In this document: positions 16,491 through 24,758 of the stretch, piece by piece | Layout of the letters: each line of letters starts with the position of its first letter | Numbering within the stretch: the first letter of the stretch is position 1 | Source: Thalassotalea_B sp049613795 | Lineage (GTDB): Bacteria; Pseudomonadota; Gammaproteobacteria; Enterobacterales; Alteromonadaceae | NCBI GenBank assembly: GCA_049613795.1 | Contig: JBMZCX010000030.1 | Location: 1-30,858, forward strand | Length of the DNA stretch: 30,858 nucleotides | Reading direction: 5' to 3' | Notes under the pieces: model-generated | Told to the model about the DNA's origin: nothing | Seen by the model: only the letters and a program-made list of their open reading frames with translations | Databases searched by the model: none | Translations under genes and position numbers: made by a program

Positions 16491-16542
16491 GCTTAAGGTA
16501 ATTTAACGCTATTCCTTAAGCTAAAAGCTAATGGGCTTAAGG
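16491..16542. promoter_or_regulatory. Three CTTAAG-centred sites upstream of the M16 protease gene
   Basis: GCTTAAGG occurs at 16491-16498 and 16535-16542, and its reverse complement CCTTAAGC at 16514-16521. Site centres are 23 and 21 bp apart, about two helix turns each, as in arrays bound by one protein on one face. The last two copies could instead pair as an 8-bp hairpin with a 13-nt loop in the leader. The array lies 20-70 bp before the coding region. No regulator is proposed. Confidence 0.4.
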
Positions 16543-16561
16543 GTTATATAACAATAATAAT

Positions 16562-19393
16562 TTGGCAAAAGTGATAATTTCATCATTTTTGATAGGCACG
16601 TTTTTGAAACAAAGTCCGAACGATCATAAACACTATCAGTCATTAACCTTAAACAATGGCCTTAACGTACTCGTTGTTCATAATAATGAATCCTCAAAAG
16701 CGGCGGCAGCACTTGCTGTTAATGTCGGCCATTTTAACGATCCAATCGATAGACAAGGCCTTGCACACTTCCTTGAACACATGCTGTTTTTGGGCACTGA
16801 AAAATATCCCGACGGCAGCGAATACCAACAATTTATTAGTCAATATGGCGGCAGTAATAATGCATGGACGGCAACAGAGCACACTTGTTTCTTTTTTGAC
16901 ATTCATCACAGTCACTTTGAAGCCGCTATCGATCGCTTCAGCCAGTTTTTTATCGCGCCTTTATTATCACAAGAATTTGTTAATAAAGAACGTAAGAACA
17001 TAGACGCTGAGTTTAAGCTTAAACTTAAAGATGATATTCGCCGCTTATATGATGTACACAAAGAAACAGTAAACCCTAAACACCCATTCGCTAAATTTTC
17101 TGTCGGTAATAGCGAAACATTAAATGATAGAGAAGGTAGCCAGTTACATCACGAAGTTAGAGAATTCTTTAATCAACATTATTTAGCACCAGCAATGACA
17201 CTCGTACTTGAAGGGCCTCAGCCTCTGAGTGAGTTAATTAAATTAGCACAAGAAAAATTTAACGACATTGCGTCAAGTCAGGCAGAGGGTTCAGTAACAA
17301 AAGTATTATCTGAACCTCTCTATTTACCAGAAAATTTACAACAACAAATTACCGTACAACCCGTAAAAGATGATCGACAACTTATTATTAGCTTTGCTTT
17401 ACCTAATATTAATGAATACTACCGAACAAAGCCTGAAGCAACGTTAGTTTATTTACTCGGCCATGAGGGCGAAGGCAGTATTTTATCATTACTCAAAAAG
17501 AATAATTTAGCATTAGGACTAACCGCAGGTTCAGGTATTCATGGATCTAATTTTAAAGACTTTAACCTTAGTATTCAGCTAACTGAACTTGGCGAAACTA
17601 AAGTTAATGATATTGTCACCATTGTATTTCAATATCTTCTGCTAATTAAACCAAATGAATTATCCGACTTTTATTATCAAGAAAAAAAATCGCTTGCTGA
17701 AATTTCATTTCAATATCATGAAAAAATGAAACCACTTGACTCGGCATGTCAACTTGCTATTAGTATGCAACATTATCCAGCTGACGATGTGTTATATGGT
17801 GATTATGCCATGGAAGGGCTTAATCGAGACAAGCTTGCTTATTTACTTAGCTATTTGCGCCCCAACAATATGCGACTAATATCAATTAGCAAAAAGGGAA
17901 TCTTTGATAAAGTTAGCCAATGGTATCAAGTTCCTTATAATATTTTGCCAATTGCGCCCGCATTAATTCAGCAGTACGCAGCAATTAGCAAGAACACAGC
18001 ATTATTTCTTCCCCCTAAAAATCCTTACATTGTTGATACTCCAAATGTATTAAACGATGAGGATATGTCCAATGAATTACCAGAGCAAATAGACCAAGAA
18101 AATGGTTTTTCACTTTGGTTTAAACAAGATACAACATTCAAAGTGCCTAAAGGCTACATTTACATCAACATTGATAACCCTTGCGTAATAGCCAGCGTCG
18201 AAAATATTGCTATGACTCGCCTTTTTGTCGATTTATTTAGCGATGATATTATCGAAAAATTTTACGATGCTGAACTTGCGGGGATCCATTACAACCTATA
18301 TTCAAGCCAAGGAGGCTTAACCATTCAGCTCTCGGGTTTGAATGAAAAACAACCAGAATTATTATCAAATATACTCGCTTGCTTACAACAATTTAATTGT
18401 CAAAAATTAAAGTTCGATCTATTTAAGCAGCAATTACTTTCCCACTGGGAAAATACTAAAAATAATAAATCAATTTCTCAATTATTTTCTATTTTAAGTA
18501 GCTTAATGCAGCCTTCAAACCCTAGCAGTGAATTACTTACAGATGCATTGTCGCCAATAACTTTTGAAAATTTTAAAAATTTTTATAAGAATTTATTTAA
18601 CCAAATATCCGTAGAAGTGTTTATGCATGGCAACTGGCACAAACACCATGCCCATGCACTCACAAAAAATATTAAAAATGCATTTCCACATCAGTTTAAT
18701 GATAAATATCATGTCGTAGTGCCGTCATTAGATATTTCAGCGCAAGGACATATCCAATTACCACTGACCTTACCTGAGCATGACCATGCCTGTGTGATTT
18801 ATTTCCCCATGGCAACTAAGTCATTATCAATAACGGCTAAAACTATGTTAGCGAGCCAACTATTAGCCCCTGATTTTTTTCAAGAAATGCGTACTGAAAA
18901 GCAATTTGGTTACCTTGTTGGCGTTAGCTTTGTACCGATTAATCGTTATCCTGGTTTAGCATTTTATATTCAATCTCCTAATATAAAGGCTGAGCAGCTA
19001 CAGTCAGCTATTCAGCACTTCATAACAAATAGTATTCAAATAATTGAACAGACCAGTGAAGATGATTGGCAACACTTACTTAAAGGACTTGCCAGCCAGC
19101 TACAAGAAAAGGACACAAGTTTACGAATAAAAAGCCAACGCTTTTGGGCATCAATTATTAACAAAGATTTCCTCTTTTCACAAAAAACAAAGTTAATTAA
19201 AGAAATAGTGAAACTAACGCGCACTGATTTAAAAACATACTTAAGCGACAATATAATTTTAGCTAATTCCCAGCCAGACTATTTGTCATTACTTTCTTGT
19301 AAGACATCACTTTCATCAGAAAGTACTAGCGATTCAACAGAACTAAGCAAAAAACTAATAGAAATTAGTAATATATGCTCAACTAAACATTAA
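16562..19393 (+). CDS. Insulinase/pitrilysin-family (M16) zinc metalloprotease
   Basis: M16A proteases are large clamshell zinc enzymes that degrade peptides. The 943-residue product has the inverted zinc motif HFLEH (69-73) with the third ligand E150 in NIDAEF, exactly 77 residues on as in E. coli pitrilysin. Around it are NVGHFNDP, MLFLGTEKYP and GGSNNAWTATEHT. The two catalytic-half domains and the inactive half give the full family length. No ATG is available: TTG 16562 gives the longest frame, while TTG 16604, yielding KQSPNDHKHY, better matches the N-termini I expect (SPNDxK). With the latter start the protein would have no signal peptide and be cytoplasmic. There is no good Shine-Dalgarno at either. 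Confidence 0.9.
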   Translation: MAKVIISSFLIGTFLKQSPNDHKHYQSLTLNNGLNVLVVHNNESSKAAAALAVNVGHFNDPIDRQGLAHFLEHMLFLGTEKYPDGSEYQQFISQYGGSNNAWTATEHTCFFFDIHHSHFEAAIDRFSQFFIAPLLSQEFVNKERKNIDAEFKLKLKDDIRRLYDVHKETVNPKHPFAKFSVGNSETLNDREGSQLHHEVREFFNQHYLAPAMTLVLEGPQPLSELIKLAQEKFNDIASSQAEGSVTKVLSEPLYLPENLQQQITVQPVKDDRQLIISFALPNINEYYRTKPEATLVYLLGHEGEGSILSLLKKNNLALGLTAGSGIHGSNFKDFNLSIQLTELGETKVNDIVTIVFQYLLLIKPNELSDFYYQEKKSLAEISFQYHEKMKPLDSACQLAISMQHYPADDVLYGDYAMEGLNRDKLAYLLSYLRPNNMRLISISKKGIFDKVSQWYQVPYNILPIAPALIQQYAAISKNTALFLPPKNPYIVDTPNVLNDEDMSNELPEQIDQENGFSLWFKQDTTFKVPKGYIYINIDNPCVIASVENIAMTRLFVDLFSDDIIEKFYDAELAGIHYNLYSSQGGLTIQLSGLNEKQPELLSNILACLQQFNCQKLKFDLFKQQLLSHWENTKNNKSISQLFSILSSLMQPSNPSSELLTDALSPITFENFKNFYKNLFNQISVEVFMHGNWHKHHAHALTKNIKNAFPHQFNDKYHVVVPSLDISAQGHIQLPLTLPEHDHACVIYFPMATKSLSITAKTMLASQLLAPDFFQEMRTEKQFGYLVGVSFVPINRYPGLAFYIQSPNIKAEQLQSAIQHFITNSIQIIEQTSEDDWQHLLKGLASQLQEKDTSLRIKSQRFWASIINKDFLFSQKTKLIKEIVKLTRTDLKTYLSDNIILANSQPDYLSLLSCKTSLSSESTSDSTELSKKLIEISNICSTKH

Positions 19394-19536
19394 AACTGCC
19401 GATAACGATTTGACTTCACCGTGGCCATGCATTGTAATGGGCAGTGTTCATAAGTCTGTTGTTTAATAATAATTTTTAATATTTAGTTATTTAATCAATA
19501 ACGTTTGTTTCTCATTTTTCAAGCAAGGTTTTATTT

Positions 19537-22500
19537 GTGTATAAACTTTTATTTCAACCTGTTGTGAACCGCTTTACTACATTTTTTATTTTACCTAAGC
19601 TCTGTCTATTTTTGATTTTTGCCTTAGCGCCTTCATTTCACACCTTTACAAACGCTCAAGAAATCACCCTCCCTTATGTTGACACTGATATTCGCTTTCA
19701 AAATTTAGACACTTCAGATGGACTGTCTCAAAGCTACGCTATCGATATAGTTCAAGATAAACAAGGTTTTATTTGGATAGCCACAGGCGATGGCTTAAAC
19801 CGTTACGACGGCAATGAATTTGTCTATTATCGTAGTGATGTATTTAATGATAAAAGTATTGCTCATAACTTTATTCGTAACTTATTCATTGATAAGTCAG
19901 GCCTGCTTTGGGTCGGCACAGATGATGGCTTAAGCAGGTATAACCCAACCTTAGATAACTTCGATAATTTTATTCACGATAAAAACAATACTAGTAGCTT
20001 AACCGATAATGTTATTTGGGATGTCTATCAAGATAATAAAGGGGTAATTTGGGTTTCAACTGAATCAGGCCTCCATAAATTTAATGATAAAACGGGTAAG
20101 TTTTTGCGAATAAATATTGCTGGTATTAATGATAAACTCAAAGAAATTAAAACAATATATCAAGATAAAAAAGGTAATTATTGGCTCGGTACCTATGAAA
20201 ATGGTATTTACATGGCCACAGCTGATTTTTCATTTGCTTTGTCTTTACACAAAGAAAACAAATGGAATTTATCGCTTTCAGCAAACCTCCTTAATCAAAT
20301 TGAGTTTATTAATGAACATTATTGGCTCGCAACCGATAATGGTGTATTTGTCATTAATCAAGCATATCAAATAGTTGAACATTACCCTCTAATCGTCGCC
20401 ACCAGCAACAACCAGAAATTGGGCGAAACAATTACGGTAAAAGCCATTGAAATAGTTAATAAAACTCATACATGGTTAGCTACAAGCCATGGCATTCATA
20501 TAGTGAACATGTTAACTGGGGAAATTGAAGCTCATCATGCAGATGATAAAACCTCTACCTCCATTGCCCATGAAGACGTTTTTAAAATCACGAAGGATCA
20601 ATCTAATAAAATTTGGATTGGTACAAGAAATGGACTTAGTATTTTTGATCCTAACGCAAATTTAATAAAAAGCAGTACTCAAATTAACCCTTTATTAGAT
20701 ACCGTGGTCGAGTCATTTGTCCAATTTGAGAATTCAGTATTACTTTCAAGTGACGGAAAGTTATATCAGCTAGACCTTAAGGGAAAAAGTTTAAAAGAAA
20801 TTAAAACATCGTTAACATCTCCTGTGTACCAATTACTGTCTAATGGAAGTAAAGTTTTTTTATTAACTGAGAATGATCAACTATTTACCTTAGCTCCCGA
20901 CCATAAAATTACCAAGCACCCTCGATGGAAAAATATTCTCCAACTTGAAACATGGCGTAAAGTCATTTTTATTAATGATGATATTTGGTTTATTGATACT
21001 AAGAATAAGTTAACGAGTTATAGCACTTCCACTCAAAAAACATTTACCAATAAAGCATTAGCATCAGAAAATGTCAGAGCGTTTGATAGCGATACTAATG
21101 GTAATCTTTTCTGGCTAATTTCAGAACATGGTATTGTTCAACAATACCAAAAAAATCAAGATAAATTATCTTCAATACCCTTTACCAAACAAAGTAATTT
21201 TCACACTCAAAAAGCAACATCAATAAAAAGTGCAGGAAAATGGCTCATGCTGGGTTCTGAAAGCCAAGGGATTTTATTAATTGAAAAATCTACAGGTAAA
21301 TCTTATGTTTTCAATGAAAAAAATGGTCTAAATAATAACTTTATTGCAGATATTCAAGTAGATAATAACCAAAACTACTGGTTTAGTACCAATAAAGGAA
21401 TTACGACCCTCTCTCCTGAAGATAAATCAATTAGAAATTTTGATAGCCCTTTTGATTTAAGAAATAATGAATACTTAAATGGGAGCTCTTTGCTCACTTC
21501 AAACGGTTCCGCTTATTTTGGCGGCTTAAAAGGCTTTAGATATTTTAATATTGCCGATGTACAACCCGCTAAACATCACTTTAATTCGCCAATATTAACT
21601 CGTTTACTAATTGCGAATAAGCCTATTGAAGTCAAAGAAACAGACATAAAAGATAATAGCCAAACACAAAATCTGACACTCCCTCAACAATTAAACAACC
21701 TAGACCTACTCTCACTCAAATATATTCATTCACCAATAACAATCGAATTTAGCTCTCCTAATGCCCAATCTCCCAAAGACATTGGTTATCGATATCGCTT
21801 ACAAGGCCTAGAAGAAAACTGGATAGAAACATCTGCAGAAAAACGCTTCGCTACTTATACTAATTTAAGTGCGGGCTATTACACCTTTGAAGTTCAAGTT
21901 TTTGATTTACTTGAACCAACGACATTTAAAAGCAAATCGCTTTCCATTAAAATTCAACCGCCTTGGTGGTTATCAAACAGCGCAATGCTAATTTATAACC
22001 TGATCGTACTATTAATTATCGCTTATGTTTTCCAGCAAATGCGACATAAGCGCCTTTACCATTTAAAAATTAAGCAGAGTGAAGAACGGTTGAAGCTATC
22101 TTTATGGGGCAGTGGCGACGAAATGTGGGACTGGAATATTAAAAGTGGTAAAATATACCGCTCTAATATTTGGGGGATGCTTGAATTCCCACAAGATGGG
22201 AAAAGAAATGTTGGCGTAGAACAAACGAATGTTCATGAAAATGATATGCCTAGAATTCAAGCCGCATTAGATGCTCACTTTAATAATGAAACCGAGCATT
22301 TTGAAGCAACCTACCGCGTAAGAAATAAAGAGAGTCAGTGGGTATGGGTGTTAGACCGAGGAAAAGTAGTTGAGCGCGACGCTAGCGGGCAAGCAACGCG
22401 TATGACAGGTACATTAAAAGATATTAGCCAAATAAAAAAAACTGATGAACGCTTACGCTTATTTGCCCGCTGTATAGAAAACATTTCTGATGCGGTTATC

Positions 22501-24129
22501 ATCTATGACCATCTATTTAATATAGTTGATGTGAATAAATCGTATCAACGAATCACCAGTAAAACCAAGCGGCAAGTCCTCGGTAAAGCAATGAAATTTA
22601 CCCAATACTCCGACCGCTATACTCAAGATGTTAAGCAGCATTTATTACAAAAAGGCAGTTGGCACGGTGAAATAGAAAGTAAACGTGATAATGGCGATAT
22701 TTACCTTACCGACTTGAATATCGATATTATTTACGATGAAAATAATACTATTTCAAATTTCGTTGGCGTTTTTTCTGATATAACTAAACGAAAAGAAACC
22801 GAAGCTGAATTAAGAAAACTAGCCAATAGTGACACCTTAACTGGCTTGCCTAATCGCTCGTATTTTCAAGCGAATCAATTACGCTTAGTGAATGCAAAAA
22901 TCCCCCATGCATTATTAGTGTTTGATTTAGATAATTTTAAAAAGGTCAACGATTCACTCGGCCATGAAGTTGGCGATGCATTGCTATGTAAAGTAGCACA
23001 GCGTATACGTGGAATTTGTCGTTCACATGATTCAGTTTACCGCCTTGGCGGAGATGAATTCAGTATTATTGTTGAAAACACCAACAACATTAACACTATT
23101 ACAAATATCGCTAAACAAATATTAAAAACAATCGCAGAACCATTAAAGCTAAGAAACCAAGAAATTGTACTATTTTCGAGTATTGGTATTGTACTTTATC
23201 CTGAAGATGGCGCGAATCCTCACGAGCTACTTAAAAATGCTGATACCGCAATGTATCACGCAAAAAATTCGGGTGGCAATAGGTATCAATTTTTTAATGA
23301 CTCTATGAATAAAAAGGCGGTAAAGCGCTTACAGATAGAAAACTTAATTCGCCATGGTTTAAAAGAAGATTATTTTTCCGTATTTTATCAGCCAAAAATT
23401 GAGATATCGACAGGTAAAATTGCCGGTATGGAAGCATTAGTACGCTTTGAAACACCGGCTAAAGGTATAATTAGCCCTATCGTTTTTATTCCTGTTTCAG
23501 AAGAAACAGGTCAAATTATTGATATTGGCGAAATCGTATTACGCAAAGCTTGTTTTGCCACAAAGCAATGGGTAGATAGCGGCTTATTTGACGGACGTAT
23601 CGCAGTAAACCTTTCTGCAGTGCAGTTTACTCAGCCAAATTTAGTCGGCATGATCGCCGATATTTTAGCTGAAAGCCAATTGCCTGCAAGGTATTTAGAA
23701 TTAGAGATAACCGAAGGCACGGTAATGGATTCTCCACAAGCGGCAATTGAAACCATGCTGCAAATACGCGCCATGGGGATCCACCTATCATTAGATGACT
23801 TTGGTACTGGCTATTCATCATTAGCCTATCTTAAGAAGTTTCCGCTTAATACATTAAAAATAGATAAGGCATTTGTTGACGATATTGAAAGTTCTGAGCA
23901 AGGCAGAAATATGGTAGCAACAATCGTCACTATAGCTCACAATTTAGGGCTACACGTAGTCGCTGAAGGCGTTGAAAATAATCAACAATTAAGCTTTTTA
24001 GCGGGGTTAAGGTGTGAGCAATTACAAGGCTACTTATACAGTAAACCTTTACCTGAAAAAGATTTTAGCAATTACTTAATTGCCCACCAGATCACTGACA
24101 ATTCTACGTCGTTTAATAAATACAGATAA
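19537..24129 (+). CDS. Propeller-sensor PAS-GGDEF-EAL protein (cyclic-di-GMP turnover)
   Basis: A 1530-residue inner-membrane receptor. After a hydrophobic N-terminus (cleaved signal or anchor, to about residue 40) come many two-component-regulator propeller blades (QGFIWIATGDGLNRYDG, SGLLWVGTDDGLSRYNP and others, to about 670). Then follow a Y_Y_Y domain (about 735-805), a transmembrane helix (about 812-833), a PAS_3 (about 845-965), a second PAS (about 970-1085), GGDEF and EAL. The cyclase motif GGDEF (1171-1175) is intact, with an inhibitory RxxD site RSHD (1162-1165). The phosphodiesterase motifs EAL (1299-1301), DDFGTGYSS (1420 on) and AEGVEN are also intact, so both activities are possible. 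The periplasmic propeller probably senses an extracellular, perhaps glycan, signal (family inference). Start is GTG with AAGG eight bases upstream. It is apparently monocistronic. Confidence 0.95.
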   Translation: MYKLLFQPVVNRFTTFFILPKLCLFLIFALAPSFHTFTNAQEITLPYVDTDIRFQNLDTSDGLSQSYAIDIVQDKQGFIWIATGDGLNRYDGNEFVYYRSDVFNDKSIAHNFIRNLFIDKSGLLWVGTDDGLSRYNPTLDNFDNFIHDKNNTSSLTDNVIWDVYQDNKGVIWVSTESGLHKFNDKTGKFLRINIAGINDKLKEIKTIYQDKKGNYWLGTYENGIYMATADFSFALSLHKENKWNLSLSANLLNQIEFINEHYWLATDNGVFVINQAYQIVEHYPLIVATSNNQKLGETITVKAIEIVNKTHTWLATSHGIHIVNMLTGEIEAHHADDKTSTSIAHEDVFKITKDQSNKIWIGTRNGLSIFDPNANLIKSSTQINPLLDTVVESFVQFENSVLLSSDGKLYQLDLKGKSLKEIKTSLTSPVYQLLSNGSKVFLLTENDQLFTLAPDHKITKHPRWKNILQLETWRKVIFINDDIWFIDTKNKLTSYSTSTQKTFTNKALASENVRAFDSDTNGNLFWLISEHGIVQQYQKNQDKLSSIPFTKQSNFHTQKATSIKSAGKWLMLGSESQGILLIEKSTGKSYVFNEKNGLNNNFIADIQVDNNQNYWFSTNKGITTLSPEDKSIRNFDSPFDLRNNEYLNGSSLLTSNGSAYFGGLKGFRYFNIADVQPAKHHFNSPILTRLLIANKPIEVKETDIKDNSQTQNLTLPQQLNNLDLLSLKYIHSPITIEFSSPNAQSPKDIGYRYRLQGLEENWIETSAEKRFATYTNLSAGYYTFEVQVFDLLEPTTFKSKSLSIKIQPPWWLSNSAMLIYNLIVLLIIAYVFQQMRHKRLYHLKIKQSEERLKLSLWGSGDEMWDWNIKSGKIYRSNIWGMLEFPQDGKRNVGVEQTNVHENDMPRIQAALDAHFNNETEHFEATYRVRNKESQWVWVLDRGKVVERDASGQATRMTGTLKDISQIKKTDERLRLFARCIENISDAVIIYDHLFNIVDVNKSYQRITSKTKRQVLGKAMKFTQYSDRYTQDVKQHLLQKGSWHGEIESKRDNGDIYLTDLNIDIIYDENNTISNFVGVFSDITKRKETEAELRKLANSDTLTGLPNRSYFQANQLRLVNAKIPHALLVFDLDNFKKVNDSLGHEVGDALLCKVAQRIRGICRSHDSVYRLGGDEFSIIVENTNNINTITNIAKQILKTIAEPLKLRNQEIVLFSSIGIVLYPEDGANPHELLKNADTAMYHAKNSGGNRYQFFNDSMNKKAVKRLQIENLIRHGLKEDYFSVFYQPKIEISTGKIAGMEALVRFETPAKGIISPIVFIPVSEETGQIIDIGEIVLRKACFATKQWVDSGLFDGRIAVNLSAVQFTQPNLVGMIADILAESQLPARYLELEITEGTVMDSPQAAIETMLQIRAMGIHLSLDDFGTGYSSLAYLKKFPLNTLKIDKAFVDDIESSEQGRNMVATIVTIAHNLGLHVVAEGVENNQQLSFLAGLRCEQLQGYLYSKPLPEKDFSNYLIAHQITDNSTSFNKYR

Positions 24130-24153
24130 ATATTCTATTAACATTTTTTTGAC

Positions 24154-24177
24154 GCTTGCGGTAAATGAGCCGCAAGC
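24154..24177. promoter_or_regulatory. Perfect 8-8-8 inverted repeat upstream of the sigma-54 candidate
   Basis: GCTTGCGG (24154-24161) and CCGCAAGC (24170-24177) pair perfectly around an 8-nt spacer. It is unusually GC-rich for this region. No T tract follows on either strand (the T run lies before it), so it is a poor terminator for the GGDEF-EAL gene. Its centre is about 65 bp upstream of the start site predicted from the sigma-54 element, so an activator site is possible. Confidence 0.45.
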
Positions 24178-24203
24178 CTAATAAAATCAACATAATTAAA
24201 CAC

Positions 24204-24219
24204 TGGCACAGTTTTCGCT
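24204..24219 (+). promoter_or_regulatory. Candidate sigma-54 (-24/-12) promoter
   Basis: TGGCACAGTTTTCGCT matches the consensus TGGCACRNNNNTTGCW at every fixed position except one (C for T at 24216). The diagnostic GG (24205-24206) and GC (24217-24218) are exactly 10 bp apart. Transcription would start near 24230, giving a leader of about 29 nt to the ATG at 24259. No convincing sigma-70 promoter competes. Confidence 0.65.
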
Positions 24220-24258
24220 TATTAGGATTAGACTTTTAATAATAAGGAAAACAAAGAC

Positions 24259-24528
24259 ATGTTAACATCAATTATCTTAGCGCTATCAGTTTCAGCAACA
24301 CCAGTAGCTCCTGCAGACACTCAAGATTTATTACAGCAAAACAATGTTGCCACTCCTGAAGTCGTAGCACGTAAATCTATTCGTATTGCACGTAAATCTA
24401 TCCGTATTGCTCGCAAATCTATTCGCATTGAAGATGATAACTCTCGCGTAGCACGTAAATCTATACGTATCGCGCGAAAATCTATTCGTATTGAAGATAA
24501 TAATTCAGCGATTTCTACTCAATTATAA
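24259..24528 (+). CDS. Small ARKSIRI-repeat protein, probably exported; function unknown
   Basis: I do not recognise this 89-residue protein. Residues 1-17 (MLTSIILALSVSATPVA) look like a short signal peptide, though without the usual N-terminal lysine or arginine. A 20-residue acidic linker follows. From residue 37 the chain is seven contiguous heptads: ARKSIRI three times, EDDNSRV, ARKSIRI twice, EDNNSAI, then STQL. The cationic repeats are thus punctuated by acidic heptads in frame. The five identical heptads use different synonymous codons, which indicates selection on the peptide sequence. AAGGA lies 11 bp before the ATG, and a sigma-54-like promoter precedes it. The gene is 129 bp after the GGDEF-EAL gene and 12 bp before a 34-aa ORF in a two-gene unit closed by a strong terminator. 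Possible roles are a multi-core peptide precursor, an antimicrobial or signal peptide, or an envelope polyanion binder. None is proven. Confidence 0.82.
   Translation: MLTSIILALSVSATPVAPADTQDLLQQNNVATPEVVARKSIRIARKSIRIARKSIRIEDDNSRVARKSIRIARKSIRIEDNNSAISTQL
24367..24513 (+). repeat. In-frame array of seven 21-bp units
   Basis: Seven 21-bp units encode the heptads of the small protein: three ARKSIRI (24367-24429), one EDDNSRV (24430-24450), two ARKSIRI (24451-24492) and one EDNNSAI (24493-24513). The five ARKSIRI units differ only at synonymous positions (for example CGT/CGC/CGA and ATT/ATC/ATA). The three-plus-spacer and two-plus-spacer pattern suggests growth by duplication of a larger unit. 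This is coding sequence, not a CRISPR. Confidence 0.93.
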
Positions 24529-24540
24529 AGAGGGCTGGCT

Positions 24541-24645
24541 ATGATAAATATCATTAAAAAGTTTTTTATTGTAGAACCAAGAGAAAATGCGATTGCCGCA
24601 AAAATAGAAATTAAAGAAATGCCAGCCAAAAATTTATGGCGTTAA
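24541..24645 (+). CDS. 34-residue protein of unknown function
   Basis: A short ORF, 12 bp after the stop of the repeat protein, encodes a 34-residue product starting MINIIKKFFIVEPRENA and ending IEIKEMPAKNLWR. Its Shine-Dalgarno AAGAGGG (24528-24534) is strong and ideally spaced (6 bp) from the ATG, the main reason to believe it. The peptide is amphipathic and basic at both ends, with no signal peptide or full membrane segment. A strong terminator follows 24 bp after the stop, so the two small genes form one transcript. It could be a partner, chaperone or immunity peptide of the repeat protein, but no homologue is known to me. Confidence 0.65.
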   Translation: MINIIKKFFIVEPRENAIAAKIEIKEMPAKNLWR

Positions 24646-24669
24646 TTTAGCTGCTAATCTTATACTATC

Positions 24670-24698
24670 GCCGTTACGCTTTGTGTAGCGGCTTTTTT
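24670..24698 (+). terminator. Rho-independent terminator of the small repeat-protein operon
   Basis: GCCGTTAC (24670-24677) pairs with GTAGCGGC (24685-24692) with a single G-T wobble and a 7-nt loop, followed by six T residues. It ends the transcript of the two small genes. Confidence 0.9.
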
Positions 24699-24758
24699 AT
24701 ATTACTACACTTTAAAAATACAGCGAAAGTTACCGACGATTCTACTTATGCTCGATAA

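Noticed and set aside
16656..17003. 115-codon open frame in another frame inside the M16 protease gene
   Set aside because: It covers the zinc-motif region of a confident gene and its translation has no recognisable domain.
19394..19536. Gap before the GGDEF-EAL gene searched for a riboswitch or small RNA
   Set aside because: No stable structure or known motif could be seen; only the AAGG Shine-Dalgarno at 19525-19528 is supported.
24367..24513. Regular 21-bp repeats as a possible CRISPR or minisatellite
   Set aside because: Units are contiguous without unique spacers, stay in frame, and vary only at synonymous sites within one coding sequence.
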